DNA of 32,482 bases, from NCBI GenBank assembly GCA_021797795.1, contig JAJZZB010000001.1:74775-107256 (forward strand). The letters run 5' to 3'. The position numbers were made by a program, and so were the translations under genes. Positions 7,155 to 14,818 of the stretch are shown piece after piece (within the stretch, counting starts at the first letter, position 1; every line of letters begins with the position of its first letter). Below the pieces are notes generated by a model. That model saw only the letters and a list, made by a program, of their open reading frames with translations. It did no database searches and was not told the DNA's origin. This stretch comes from Actinomycetes bacterium. GTDB lineage: Bacteria > Actinomycetota > Acidimicrobiia > Acidimicrobiales > Bog-793.

Positions 7155-8933
7155 CTAGCGGACCCTGTTGTTCAGCACACCGGCCTCGAGCGATCCGATG
7201 CCGGTCGTGTAGTCGTAGCCCGGCAGCGCGGTGTAGAGACCGTTGGTGCCGACCACGACGTCGTGGAAACCGGCCGGTCCGACGGGGGGGGACCCCGTCT
7301 TGTTGACGGCGTTGTAGAGGCGGTAGAAGTCGATCGAGGCCACGCCGAGCCGGTCGTGGTGCGACGTCTGCATACGGGCCCAGAGCCCCATCACGAGCGG
7401 GCTCGAGACACTGGTACCGCCGACGTAGGAGGCCGCCTTGTTCTGCCACACGATCACCGGCGAGACGTTCGGGTCGGCATCGGCCGACACGTCAGGGACG
7501 CCCCGGCCACCGGCGGGGAGGAACTCGGCCCCGGCCGCCGCCGCGTCGGCCGTCGAGGTCCAGTTGCCCGGCGTCTCGAAAGCGCTCACGCCGCCGCCGC
7601 CGCCGATCCAGGAGAGCTCCTCTTCATAGGTGCCCGAGCTCGTCGCGAGGAGCGAGGTCCCGCCGACGGCGGTGGTCCAGGTGCCGTCGGCCGGCCAGCT
7701 CGTCCCCGGCACACCTCCCGGCACACCGGTCGACGCGATCTCCGGGCAGGCGTATCCGTTGTCACCCGAGGAGGCGAAGAAGCTCTGCCCTTGCAGGGCG
7801 CCCTCCTCGAGCACCTCGTCGGTGGCGACCATCGAGCCGTCCATGAAGGGTTGGACGTCGCACTCGCCGAGGGAGGCCGAGCCGGCGATGGCACGACGCT
7901 GCTCAACGAACAGATTGATGGCCCGGGCGACGTCGGCGTCGTCGAGGGTGGCGATGTCGTACAGGTACTCGTGCGAGACGTTGCCGGCGATCTGGGTCGA
8001 CATCTGGGTGTCGAGGTCCCACTCGAGGTTTCCCGTGTAGGGGTTGTGGTAGATCACGTCGGCCTTCGGCGCGGTGTAGACGACGGACACGGCCGCTCGT
8101 GCTGCGTGGTTCTTCGCCTCGGCGTAGCGCAGGTCCGAGATCGTGCTCGTCATGTTGCCCGAGACGATGACGGCGGTCGAGGTCCGCACGGCCGCCGGCA
8201 GGCCGGAGGCGTCGTAGATCTTGGCGAGCTGCTGGGGGGTGAAGCCCGAGGTGTCGGGCTGGCCGAGGGCCGAGACCTTCTTGATCTGCCCCGCCAGCAG
8301 GCTCGAGATCGTCGCCGGGCCGTGACGGACGACGAGCGGCAGGTTCATCGGCATGTCAGACAACCCGAGCACGGCGAGCACCTCACCACCGAAGCGGGAC
8401 GGGACGAGGGCAGGCTTCACGTTCTCGAACAGGTCGCGACCGGCGAAGCGGTAGCGGACGAGGCTCGTGTGGAACGCCTTTTCGATCGCCCGGACGGTCC
8501 CGGTGGCGTCGATGAACAGGCGGTCCGGTTGCACCGAGACGGAACGGAGGCCAGCCCGCCCGAGCCAGGCGGCGACCGCCGCCGTCTCGCTCGTCGAGGG
8601 GGCGAAGCGGGCCGCCACCTCCTTTGGGGTGAGGAAGTGGGCGAAGTCGGCCGAGCCCGGCGTCGAGGCGCCGATGGCGAGGCGCTTCAGCTCGGCAGGG
8701 TGGCGGGTGCGCAGCACGATGCTCACCTCGATGGCTCTGCGCGCAGCCAGCGGCCCGAGCACGGTCCCGTCGAGCAGCCGGACAGCCCGGGTGGCCGTCG
8801 GCGCCCACAGGGTCGTGGAGGCGCCGGCACCGTTGCCGAACGCGATCAGCCCGGCGGCCAGCGCCGCCGCGCCGAGGAGCGCGGCAGGGCGCCGGCACCG
8901 TCGTGACGCCCCGAGGGGCGGGGTCCTCTTCAT
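7155..8933 (-). CDS. Secreted S53 family peptidase (sedolisin), precursor
   Basis: Acid-active serine-carboxyl endopeptidase made as a pre-pro-protein of 592 residues. A signal peptide covers about residues 1-39 (basic start, then ALLGAAALAAGLIAFGNGAGA). An S53 activation domain follows (about 45-200, with HFLTPKEVAARFAP) and then the catalytic domain. The catalytic set is complete: Glu304 and Asp308 in EWDLD, the oxyanion Asp391 in SSGDNG, and Ser508 in GGTSVSSP. The C-terminal FHDVVVGTNG and YDYTTGIGS match the family's calcium site. GGAGGAA sits 4 nt before the ATG. It should act outside the cell at low pH, on exogenous protein. It lies 90 nt downstream of the MFS gene on the same strand, so they may be co-transcribed. 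Confidence 0.93.
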   Translation of the reverse strand: MKRTPPLGASRRCRRPAALLGAAALAAGLIAFGNGAGASTTLWAPTATRAVRLLDGTVLGPLAARRAIEVSIVLRTRHPAELKRLAIGASTPGSADFAHFLTPKEVAARFAPSTSETAAVAAWLGRAGLRSVSVQPDRLFIDATGTVRAIEKAFHTSLVRYRFAGRDLFENVKPALVPSRFGGEVLAVLGLSDMPMNLPLVVRHGPATISSLLAGQIKKVSALGQPDTSGFTPQQLAKIYDASGLPAAVRTSTAVIVSGNMTSTISDLRYAEAKNHAARAAVSVVYTAPKADVIYHNPYTGNLEWDLDTQMSTQIAGNVSHEYLYDIATLDDADVARAINLFVEQRRAIAGSASLGECDVQPFMDGSMVATDEVLEEGALQGQSFFASSGDNGYACPEIASTGVPGGVPGTSWPADGTWTTAVGGTSLLATSSGTYEEELSWIGGGGGVSAFETPGNWTSTADAAAAGAEFLPAGGRGVPDVSADADPNVSPVIVWQNKAASYVGGTSVSSPLVMGLWARMQTSHHDRLGVASIDFYRLYNAVNKTGSPPVGPAGFHDVVVGTNGLYTALPGYDYTTGIGSLEAGVLNNRVR

Positions 8934-9023
8934 GTCGTTCCTCCGTCTCGGTCCCGGCAGGCGAGCCGGGTCTCAAGGGTTCGGCTGAGGAACGCACGAG
9001 GGAAGCAATGCTTGCGCGCCGGC

Positions 9024-10388
9024 TCAGCGGGGCGGCGGCTCGCCCGAAGTCGGCGCCGGCATGGACTCGCTGGCGCCCTCGCTCTCGGCCTCGGCGGCCC
9101 GCATGGCGGCCGCCTCCTCCTCGGGGGGCGCGTGACGGAAGAACACCCAGAAGAGCCCGGCGTTTAGGGCCTGCAGGACCGCCGCCAGGTCGAAGGGGAG
9201 CGAGAGGCTGACCTCGTCGAACAGGTACCCGGACAACAGCGGGCTGGCCGCCGTGGCGAGCTGGCTCGGCACGTTCGAGAGACCGGAGACGGCGGCGCGC
9301 TCGGAGGGGTCCGCCATCGCGAGGACATAGGACTGGCGAAGCGGCAGCCCGACGCGCTGGACCGCCATCCGCACGAGATAGACAGCGCCGGCGGCGGCGA
9401 AGGTCGGCATCAGGACGAGGGGCACGAGCAGGACGGCTTGGGCGACTCGCACCACCGTCACGGTCGGCACGAGGCCCCACCGCCGGGCCAGGCCGGCGGC
9501 CGACAGGGTGGACAGTGCCGTCACCGCGTTGATGACGGCGAACAGCACGCCGATCTCGCCGGCGGTGGCCCCGAAGCGGCGGAAGAACCAGTAGGTGACG
9601 AAGGGGCCGAACATGCCGACGGCGAGGCCGTTCACCCCGTTGGTCGCCCAGAGCCGGTAGACGAGGCCCCGCGACCGCCGGGGGAAGCGGAAGCGTCCGC
9701 CCCGGGCCGCCTCGCCGGATACCTTCCTCCTCGGCTCGGTGATGAAGACGGCGAGCAGGCCCGCCAGGAGGGCGAGCCCGGCCGTCACGAGGTAGGCGGC
9801 GCGGAAGGCGTCGGTGGCCGCCGCGCCGGTCAGGTGGACGCTCGGGCCGAGCAGCGCCAGCAGGCCGCCGGCGAGCGCTCCCACCGAAGAGGCGAACGAG
9901 AGGCGGCCGAAGGCGGAATTGCGGGCCTTTGCGGTCAGCGCCTCGGTCACGAAGGCCGACTCGGCGGGCTGGTAGGGCCCGATCGTGCCCGCACCGGCTC
10001 CGGCGCCCCGCCCGAAGCTGCCGAGGGCGGCGGCCACGAAGAGGACGGCGATGGTCCGGTCGAAGGCGAAGACCACCCCGGCCACCGTTGCAAGCATCGG
10101 CGTCACGATGAGGAACGGCCGTCGACCGACGCGGTCCGACACCATCCCGATGCCGATCGACATGAGGGCGGAGACGGCTGCGACGACGCCGACCAGGGCG
10201 CCCAGCATGAGGGCGCTGAAGCCGATGAGCGCCAGGTAGACCGGCGTGATCACCCCGGCGAGGGCCCGGGACGCGCTCATCGCCAGGCGGGCGGCGAAGA
10301 CCAGGCGGAAGTTCCGGCCAGACCACTCCGGCAGGACGCGGCTGCGGAGCCGTGAGAGCGCGCGGCGGCCGGGCGAGGAGTGCGGCAT
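9024..10388 (-). CDS. MFS transporter
   Basis: Major facilitator protein of 454 residues with about 12 hydrophobic segments. The loop between helices 2 and 3 has the family motif as GMVSDRVGRRP, and the N- and C-terminal halves are joined by a basic loop (TEPRRKVSGEAARGGRFRF). The tail is acidic and cytoplasmic. The substrate cannot be read from the sequence; drug, sugar or organic acid efflux are all possible. The ATG at 10388 is chosen because the hydrophobic first helix follows soon after; the frame stays open far upstream, but that part runs antisense to the acyl-CoA dehydrogenase gene and is not credible. The ribosome binding site is weak. The secreted sedolisin gene follows on the same strand. 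Confidence 0.9.
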   Translation of the reverse strand: MPHSSPGRRALSRLRSRVLPEWSGRNFRLVFAARLAMSASRALAGVITPVYLALIGFSALMLGALVGVVAAVSALMSIGIGMVSDRVGRRPFLIVTPMLATVAGVVFAFDRTIAVLFVAAALGSFGRGAGAGAGTIGPYQPAESAFVTEALTAKARNSAFGRLSFASSVGALAGGLLALLGPSVHLTGAAATDAFRAAYLVTAGLALLAGLLAVFITEPRRKVSGEAARGGRFRFPRRSRGLVYRLWATNGVNGLAVGMFGPFVTYWFFRRFGATAGEIGVLFAVINAVTALSTLSAAGLARRWGLVPTVTVVRVAQAVLLVPLVLMPTFAAAGAVYLVRMAVQRVGLPLRQSYVLAMADPSERAAVSGLSNVPSQLATAASPLLSGYLFDEVSLSLPFDLAAVLQALNAGLFWVFFRHAPPEEEAAAMRAAEAESEGASESMPAPTSGEPPPR

Positions 10389-10502
10389 CACCGACGATCT
10401 TGCCGCCGCCGGGCGGTGACCTGTGCGCCCGTGCGGGCGGACCCGAGTGTGATCTACCGTCGAAGAGGCCGACGGGGCCGCAGTTGCAGCTGGAGGGACG
10501 AC

Positions 10503-11759
10503 ATGGCGATGAACGTGAAGCCGGTGCCGACGCTCGACGCCCGGATCAACGACATCCGGTTGCAGACGGCCGAGATCGTGAACGAGCACATCCTTCCGAA
10601 CGAGGCGCGCCTGTGGCCGAGCCGGGAGGGCAAGGAGCTGTCCGAGCACGACCGCCGGGCGGCCCACGAGCTGAGGGAGGAGGTGAAGGAGCGGGTCTAC
10701 AAGGCTGGACTGTGGGCTCCCCACCTCCCGAAGGAGTACGGGGGCATGGGGCTGGACTTCCTCGCCCACGCCTACATGAACGAGGTGCTCGCCTACGCCA
10801 TAGGGGCCGCCAAGCTCTTCGGCGTCGTGGCACCGAACTCCGGCAACCAGCGGATCCTCCTCAAGTACGGGACCGAGGAGCAGAAGCGCAACTGGCTGGT
10901 GCCGCTCGTCGAGGGGACCATGGAGTCGGGCTTCTCGATGACCGAGCCCCACAACCCTGGCTCGGACCCCCGCTCGCTCGACACCACGGCCGTCCGCGAC
11001 GGCGACCACTGGGTCATAAACGGCCACAAGTGGTTCACCTCGAACGGGATCGACGCCGACTTCTTCATCGTCATGTGCAGGGTGAACGACGACTCGGGCG
11101 AGTACGGCCGAAGCGGCCAGATGGCACAGATCATCGTCCCGACGAGCACGCGGGGCGTGAACGTCGTCCGCGGCATCGGGATCTGGGGCAGGCCCGTGTC
11201 GGATCACTGCGAGGTGATCTACGAGGACGTGAGGGTACCTCTCGAGAACATCCTCGGTGCGGTCGGCGACGGGCACCGGGCCGCCCAGGACCGGCTCGGA
11301 GCCGGCCGGATCTACCACTGCATGAACTCGGTCGGCCAGATGTGGCGTGCCTTCGACCTCATGGTCGAGCGGGCTGCCACGCGCACGGTCCACGGCGGCC
11401 CGCTCAAGGACAAGCAGTTCGTCCAGGGCTTCATCGCCGACAGCTACCAGGACATCCAGGCCGCCCGGCTGATGACGATCCACGCGGCGGAGCGGATCGA
11501 CCGGGACGACCTCGACGCCCGCACGGACATCTCCGCCATCAAGATCTTCGTCCCGGCCGCCTACGAGCGGGTCGTCGACCGCGCCATCCAGGTCTGGGGA
11601 GCGGCCGGGATCACGAACGAGCTGCCGCTGGCGGACATGTACCAGGGGGCACGGACGCTGAGGCTCGCCGACGGGCCGGACGAGGTCCACAAGATCCTCA
11701 TCGCGAAGAACGTGCTGCACCGCTACGAGGCCGGGGAGGGGTGGGACTTCGGCAACTGA
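10503..11759 (+). CDS. Acyl-CoA dehydrogenase, ACAD10/11-like
   Basis: FAD-dependent acyl-CoA dehydrogenase of 418 residues, a normal length. The N-terminal helical domain includes GLWAPHLPKEYGGMG; the FAD/substrate-facing beta domain has GFSMTEPHNPGSDP and WVINGHKWFTSNG; the C-terminal helical domain ends RLADGPDEVHKILIAKN. The last motif is typical of the ACAD10/11-type branch, in which the site of the medium-chain enzyme's catalytic Glu is an Asp (LADGPDEVH). Substrates in that branch are often branched, long or 4-hydroxy acyl-CoAs; the specific one is not known here. The ATG at 10503 is supported by GGAGGGACGAC just upstream. It is divergent from the MFS gene, with a 114-nt gap, and is followed by a strong hairpin. 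Confidence 0.93.
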   Translation: MAMNVKPVPTLDARINDIRLQTAEIVNEHILPNEARLWPSREGKELSEHDRRAAHELREEVKERVYKAGLWAPHLPKEYGGMGLDFLAHAYMNEVLAYAIGAAKLFGVVAPNSGNQRILLKYGTEEQKRNWLVPLVEGTMESGFSMTEPHNPGSDPRSLDTTAVRDGDHWVINGHKWFTSNGIDADFFIVMCRVNDDSGEYGRSGQMAQIIVPTSTRGVNVVRGIGIWGRPVSDHCEVIYEDVRVPLENILGAVGDGHRAAQDRLGAGRIYHCMNSVGQMWRAFDLMVERAATRTVHGGPLKDKQFVQGFIADSYQDIQAARLMTIHAAERIDRDDLDARTDISAIKIFVPAAYERVVDRAIQVWGAAGITNELPLADMYQGARTLRLADGPDEVHKILIAKNVLHRYEAGEGWDFGN

Positions 11760-11796
11760 CGGTGTGCGCCCCACCTGCTCTCGCACTGCTGCGGCC

Positions 11797-11817
11797 GGCC
11801 GCCGGCCCCCGGCGGCC
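11797..11817 (+). terminator. GC-rich hairpin after the acyl-CoA dehydrogenase gene
   Basis: GGCCGCCGG-CCC-CCGGCGGCC is a perfect 9-bp stem with a 3-nt loop, 37 nt after the stop codon. There is no T-tract, which is common for actinobacterial terminator-like hairpins. Confidence 0.55.
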
Positions 11818-11872
11818 TAACGTGGTGGCGACGCGCCCGGGGCCGCGCACGCCGCTGCGGGCGGCGTCACCG

Positions 11873-11899
11873 TCGAGTCACTCGAGCCACTCGAGCCAC
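11873..11899. repeat. Three tandem 9-bp units
   Basis: The unit TCGAGYCAC occurs three times in a row just upstream of the IPT-domain gene. It is short and probably arose by slippage; it could space or modulate the promoter or leader of that gene. Confidence 0.6.
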
Positions 11900-11918
11900 T
11901 CCCCGAGCGAGAGAGCCC

Positions 11919-12776
11919 ATGAGCCCGAACCGGAGACGCTCCAACGAGCCGGAAGAGTCCGAGCAGCCTGACCGGCAGGTAGCCCGACCGCGCCCCGACC
12001 AGCGGACCCTCGATGCCCTCGGCAATGCCGTCCGCCGTGCGCGGGAGTCCTCCGGACCGCCCGGCCCGGATCGAGAGAGCGGGCCGGGCGGTGACGAGCC
12101 GCCCCCGCGGGAGGTCGACATCACCGACGAGGTGCCGGTCGTCGTCGCCGGAACAGCCGCCGCCCCACCACCGCCGAGACCGGCGACAGCCCGTCCGCCC
12201 GCCCACCGGGCGGGCTCGCCCTGGTACGCGGATTCGGGAAGGAGACGGGTTCGTTCCGCCGGAGCGCTCGGTGGCCTCGCCGTGGCTGCCGTCGTGGTCG
12301 TCGTGCTCGTGGCGATCGGCCTCGCCCACGCTCTGAGCGGATCCACGACCGCCCAGCGGACCCACGGGGGCGGCGGGCCGGCGCCCTCCTCCTCGAGCCC
12401 GGCCACGCCCTCGACCGGAGCGCCTCCGTCCTCGGCCACCACGACCCCTTCGACGACCGCAACTTCGACGACACAGCCGAGCTCCACCACCACGACGACG
12501 ACGGCTCCGGCGACCGGCTCGGGGCCGACCATCTCCTCGATCTCACCGGCGAGCGGCGGCGCAGGCAGTGTCGTCGACGTCTCGGGCTCCAACCTGTTCA
12601 GCTCGAACGGGGTGGTGCTCGCCCGCGTCGACGGCCGGCCGAGCCCGACAAGCTGCCCGACGCGCTCGTCCTGCCAGGTCACCATCCCAGACCTCGGCGG
12701 GGGCGCCAGGAACGTCCCTGTCACCATCTCGACCGCGGCCGGTACGTCGAACCCCCTCTCGTTTCACTACACCTGA
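11919..12776 (+). CDS. Membrane-anchored protein with extracellular IPT/TIG domain
   Basis: The 285-residue protein has four zones. Residues 1-110 are a charged, Pro-rich cytoplasmic region; 113-139 form one transmembrane helix (AVAAVVVVVLVAIGLAHAL); 150-200 are a flexible Ser/Thr/Pro linker; and about 202-285 form an immunoglobulin-like IPT/TIG domain starting TISSISPASGGAG and containing VDVSGSNLF. Cys246 and Cys252 are close enough for a disulphide in the outer domain. This looks like a surface display or binding module on a stalk; its partner is unknown. It has its own leader after the upstream hairpin. The linker could be glycosylated, which is inference from composition. Confidence 0.8.
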   Translation: MSPNRRRSNEPEESEQPDRQVARPRPDQRTLDALGNAVRRARESSGPPGPDRESGPGGDEPPPREVDITDEVPVVVAGTAAAPPPPRPATARPPAHRAGSPWYADSGRRRVRSAGALGGLAVAAVVVVVLVAIGLAHALSGSTTAQRTHGGGGPAPSSSSPATPSTGAPPSSATTTPSTTATSTTQPSSTTTTTTAPATGSGPTISSISPASGGAGSVVDVSGSNLFSSNGVVLARVDGRPSPTSCPTRSSCQVTIPDLGGGARNVPVTISTAAGTSNPLSFHYT

Positions 12777-12802
12777 CGAGCGCCTTCCGCCCGCCGGCTC
12801 GA

Positions 12803-12817
12803 TACCCTGGAGGGGTA
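12803..12817. promoter_or_regulatory. Likely CsoR-type operator
   Basis: TACCC-TGGAG-GGGTA has perfect 5-bp arms around a 5-nt centre, 25 nt upstream of the CsoR-type gene. Known CsoR operators are G/C-tract inverted repeats flanked by TA, such as TACCC...GGGTA. The position suggests autoregulation of the whole three-gene unit. Confidence 0.6.
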
Positions 12818-12842
12818 CGGTGTCGAGAAGAAGGGGCGGACG

Positions 12843-13124
12843 GTGCCCGGCTACATCGGCCATCGGGACGAGATCCTGCGGAGACTGCGGCGAGTGGAGG
12901 GCCAGACCCGTGGCCTCCAGCGGATGGTGGAGGAGGACGCCTACTGCATCGACGTCCTCACCCAGATCTCCGCCGCCACGAGGGCGCTGCAGGCGGTCGC
13001 CATCTCGCTGCTCGAGGATCACCTCGGCCACTGCGTGGCGGACGCCGTCCGGAGCGGCGGCCCGGAGCGGGACGAGAAGCTGCGTGAGGCGACGGCTGCC
13101 ATCGAGCGGCTCGTGCGGTCGTGA
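12843..13124 (+). CDS. csoR: CsoR-type metal-sensing repressor
   Basis: All-helical DUF156 repressor of 93 residues, the normal size. The copper-type ligand set is intact by comparison with M. tuberculosis CsoR (C36, H61, C65): Cys35 in DAYCIDVLTQ, and His60 and Cys64 in EDHLGHC. The N-terminal region has IGHRDEILRRLRRVEGQ and the conserved RG shared by the family. Cu(I) binding would release DNA and induce the operon. RcnR/FrmR relatives have a different N-terminal ligand pattern, so copper is favoured but not proven. The start is a GTG, 25 nt after the operator-like repeat. The stop overlaps the next ORF (GTGA), indicating translational coupling. Confidence 0.92.
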   Translation: MPGYIGHRDEILRRLRRVEGQTRGLQRMVEEDAYCIDVLTQISAATRALQAVAISLLEDHLGHCVADAVRSGGPERDEKLREATAAIERLVRS

Positions 13125-13270
13125 CCGAGCCCCGTTCCTGTCGAACCGAGGGCACCGCCGTCAGCTGCGGCTCCGGGCCGTTCGCGAGGATCCGCTGGAG
13201 CCTCGGAGAGCTCGCCGACATCGTGCGCAGCCTGCGTGACGCCTGGCGGACCCGACGGTCCTCCGGGTGA
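13121..13270 (+). CDS. Small ORF of 49 codons linking the CsoR-type and permease genes
   Basis: A GTG start overlaps the CsoR stop (GTGA at 13121-13124), and its TGA overlaps the GTG start of the permease (GTGA at 13267-13270), so it fills the gap exactly. Of 49 sense codons 43 end in G or C, as expected of real genes here. The product begins MTEPRSCRTEG, has two Cys (C7 and C16), a Ser-Gly-rich centre and a C-terminal amphipathic helix-like part (WSLGELADIVRSLRDAW). There is no membrane segment. The two cysteines could bind metal, but they do not form a known motif. I do not recognise a family. The double overlap argues that it is translated and coupled to both neighbours. Confidence 0.6.
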   Translation: MTEPRSCRTEGTAVSCGSGPFARIRWSLGELADIVRSLRDAWRTRRSSG

Positions 13271-14751
13271 GCGCCCACCTCCTCGCCGTCACGGCTGCCG
13301 GCGCCCTTGCCGACGTGGGGCGGTCGCTCAAGGAGGCCGCCTACATGTTCTGGGAGACGCTCTGGGCGCTGGTGCTCGGCTTCGGCCTCTCCGGAGCGGT
13401 CCAGGCCTTCGTGTCGAGAGATCAGATGCAGGCACGCCTGGGCGACCACCGGGCGGGCACGGTCGCGAGAGCCTCGCTGTACGGCATGGTCTCGTCCTCG
13501 TGCTCCTACGCCGCCTCGGCGATGGCGAAGACGCTGTTTCGCAAGGGGGCGGACTTCGTCTCCTCGATGGTCTTCATGTTCGCCTCGACCAACCTCGTCA
13601 TCGAGCTCGGGATCGTCCTCATCGTCCTCATGGGCTGGCAGTTCGCCGCGAGCGAGTTCGTCGGCGGCGCCATCATGATCGTCCTGTTGACCGTCGCCGG
13701 GGGCCTGTTCTTCGCCGGGCGCTGTGTGGCCGGGGCACGAGAGCACCTCGGCCTCACCTCGGGCACGGCCGACAGCCCGGAGGCGGGACCAGAGCGCGGC
13801 GACTGGCGCCGGAGGATCCGCTCGGCAGGCGGCTGGTCCGACGCCGCCAGCTACACGATGTCCGACCTCACCATGCTCCGGCGGGAGATGCTCGTCGGCT
13901 ACGTGGTCGCCGGCTTCCTCGCCGTCCTCGTCCCGGCGAGCGTCTGGAACGACGCCTTCTTCCGGGGCCACGGGCTCGCCACCTCGATCGAGAACGTGAT
14001 CGTCGGGCCGTTCATCGCGATGATCAGCTTCGTCTGCTCGATCGGCAACGTGCCGCTGGCGGCGGCGCTGTGGAACGGTGGGATCAGCTTCGGCGGCGTC
14101 GTCAGCTTCATCTTCGCCGACCTCATCGCGATGCCACTGCTGCTCATCTACCGGAAGTTCTACGGCGGGCGGATGGCGCTTCGCATGCTGGCCGTCTTCT
14201 GGCCGGTCATGTCGCTCGCCGGGCTCGTCACCGAAGGGATCTTCTCGGCCCTCGGCCTCGTCCCGACCGCCCGGTCGGCCGGCATCGTCCAGGACCACTT
14301 CTCGTTCAACTACACCGCCGTGCTGAACATCGTCTTCCTCGTGCTCTTCGGGATGCTGTACTGGGCCTACCGCAACCGGGCACGGCTCGGTGGCGGGGCC
14401 GGGTACGCCATCGACCCCGTCTGCGGCATGCAGGTCGAGACGGCGAACGCCCCGGCGGCCTCGCTCGTCGACGGCACCCGCTACTTCTTCTGCTCGGACC
14501 GCTGCAAGGAGCGATTCGATGCCGCCCCGGCACGCTTTCTGTTACCGCATCGCCACGATGGCTACGCAGGGATGGACGTGCCGGCGGCGGGCCAGGCGAT
14601 CGATCCGGTCTGCCACATGACCGTCGAACCGGCGACGGCAGCGGCCACCCGCCGCTACGGGGAGCAGGACTACTACTTCTGCAACACCGGCTGCGCCGAG
14701 CGCTTCGACGCCGAGCCGGAGCGCTATGTCCGCTCCCTCCCAGTCGACTGA
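13267..14751 (+). CDS. DUF318-type permease with two C-terminal YHS domains, likely metal efflux
   Basis: Inner-membrane permease of 494 residues in the YraQ/ArsP (DUF318) group. Two similar membrane halves each hold a conserved Cys motif: SSCSYAASAMAKTLF in the first and FVCSIGNVPLAAALWNGG in the second. A soluble loop separates them (about 155-200). Two YHS domains form the tail (about 381-430 and 444-490), each with the pattern DPVCxM...FC...C (IDPVCGMQV with YFFCSDRC; IDPVCHMTV with YYFCNTGC). YHS domains are found on copper and other heavy-metal transporters and probably deliver metal. Location behind a CsoR gene suggests copper or similar soft-metal export. The start is a GTG overlapping the stop of the small ORF. 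Confidence 0.88.
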   Translation: MSAHLLAVTAAGALADVGRSLKEAAYMFWETLWALVLGFGLSGAVQAFVSRDQMQARLGDHRAGTVARASLYGMVSSSCSYAASAMAKTLFRKGADFVSSMVFMFASTNLVIELGIVLIVLMGWQFAASEFVGGAIMIVLLTVAGGLFFAGRCVAGAREHLGLTSGTADSPEAGPERGDWRRRIRSAGGWSDAASYTMSDLTMLRREMLVGYVVAGFLAVLVPASVWNDAFFRGHGLATSIENVIVGPFIAMISFVCSIGNVPLAAALWNGGISFGGVVSFIFADLIAMPLLLIYRKFYGGRMALRMLAVFWPVMSLAGLVTEGIFSALGLVPTARSAGIVQDHFSFNYTAVLNIVFLVLFGMLYWAYRNRARLGGGAGYAIDPVCGMQVETANAPAASLVDGTRYFFCSDRCKERFDAAPARFLLPHRHDGYAGMDVPAAGQAIDPVCHMTVEPATAAATRRYGEQDYYFCNTGCAERFDAEPERYVRSLPVD

Positions 14752-14818
14752 GGGACGAGACTCGGGAGGAACGGTCGGGCGCTCGACGGCGGCGGCGCCT
14801 GGCTGAACGGCCCCCCGC

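Noticed and set aside
6669-8906. Plus-strand frame of 745 codons across the sedolisin gene
   Set aside because: It is an antisense shadow; the minus strand has a signal peptide and complete S53 catalytic residues.
10389-11786. Upstream extension of the MFS frame to a 920-codon protein
   Set aside because: The extension is antisense to the second acyl-CoA dehydrogenase and lacks protein character; MFS proteins of about 450 residues are normal.
11873-11899. Tandem 9-bp repeats considered as a CRISPR or phase-variable tract
   Set aside because: Only three very short units without spacers, and not inside a coding sequence.
12958-14298. Minus-strand frame of 446 codons opposite the permease
   Set aside because: Composition is shadow-like (Asp/Glu/Arg/His) and the plus strand encodes membrane segments and the CsoR C-terminus.
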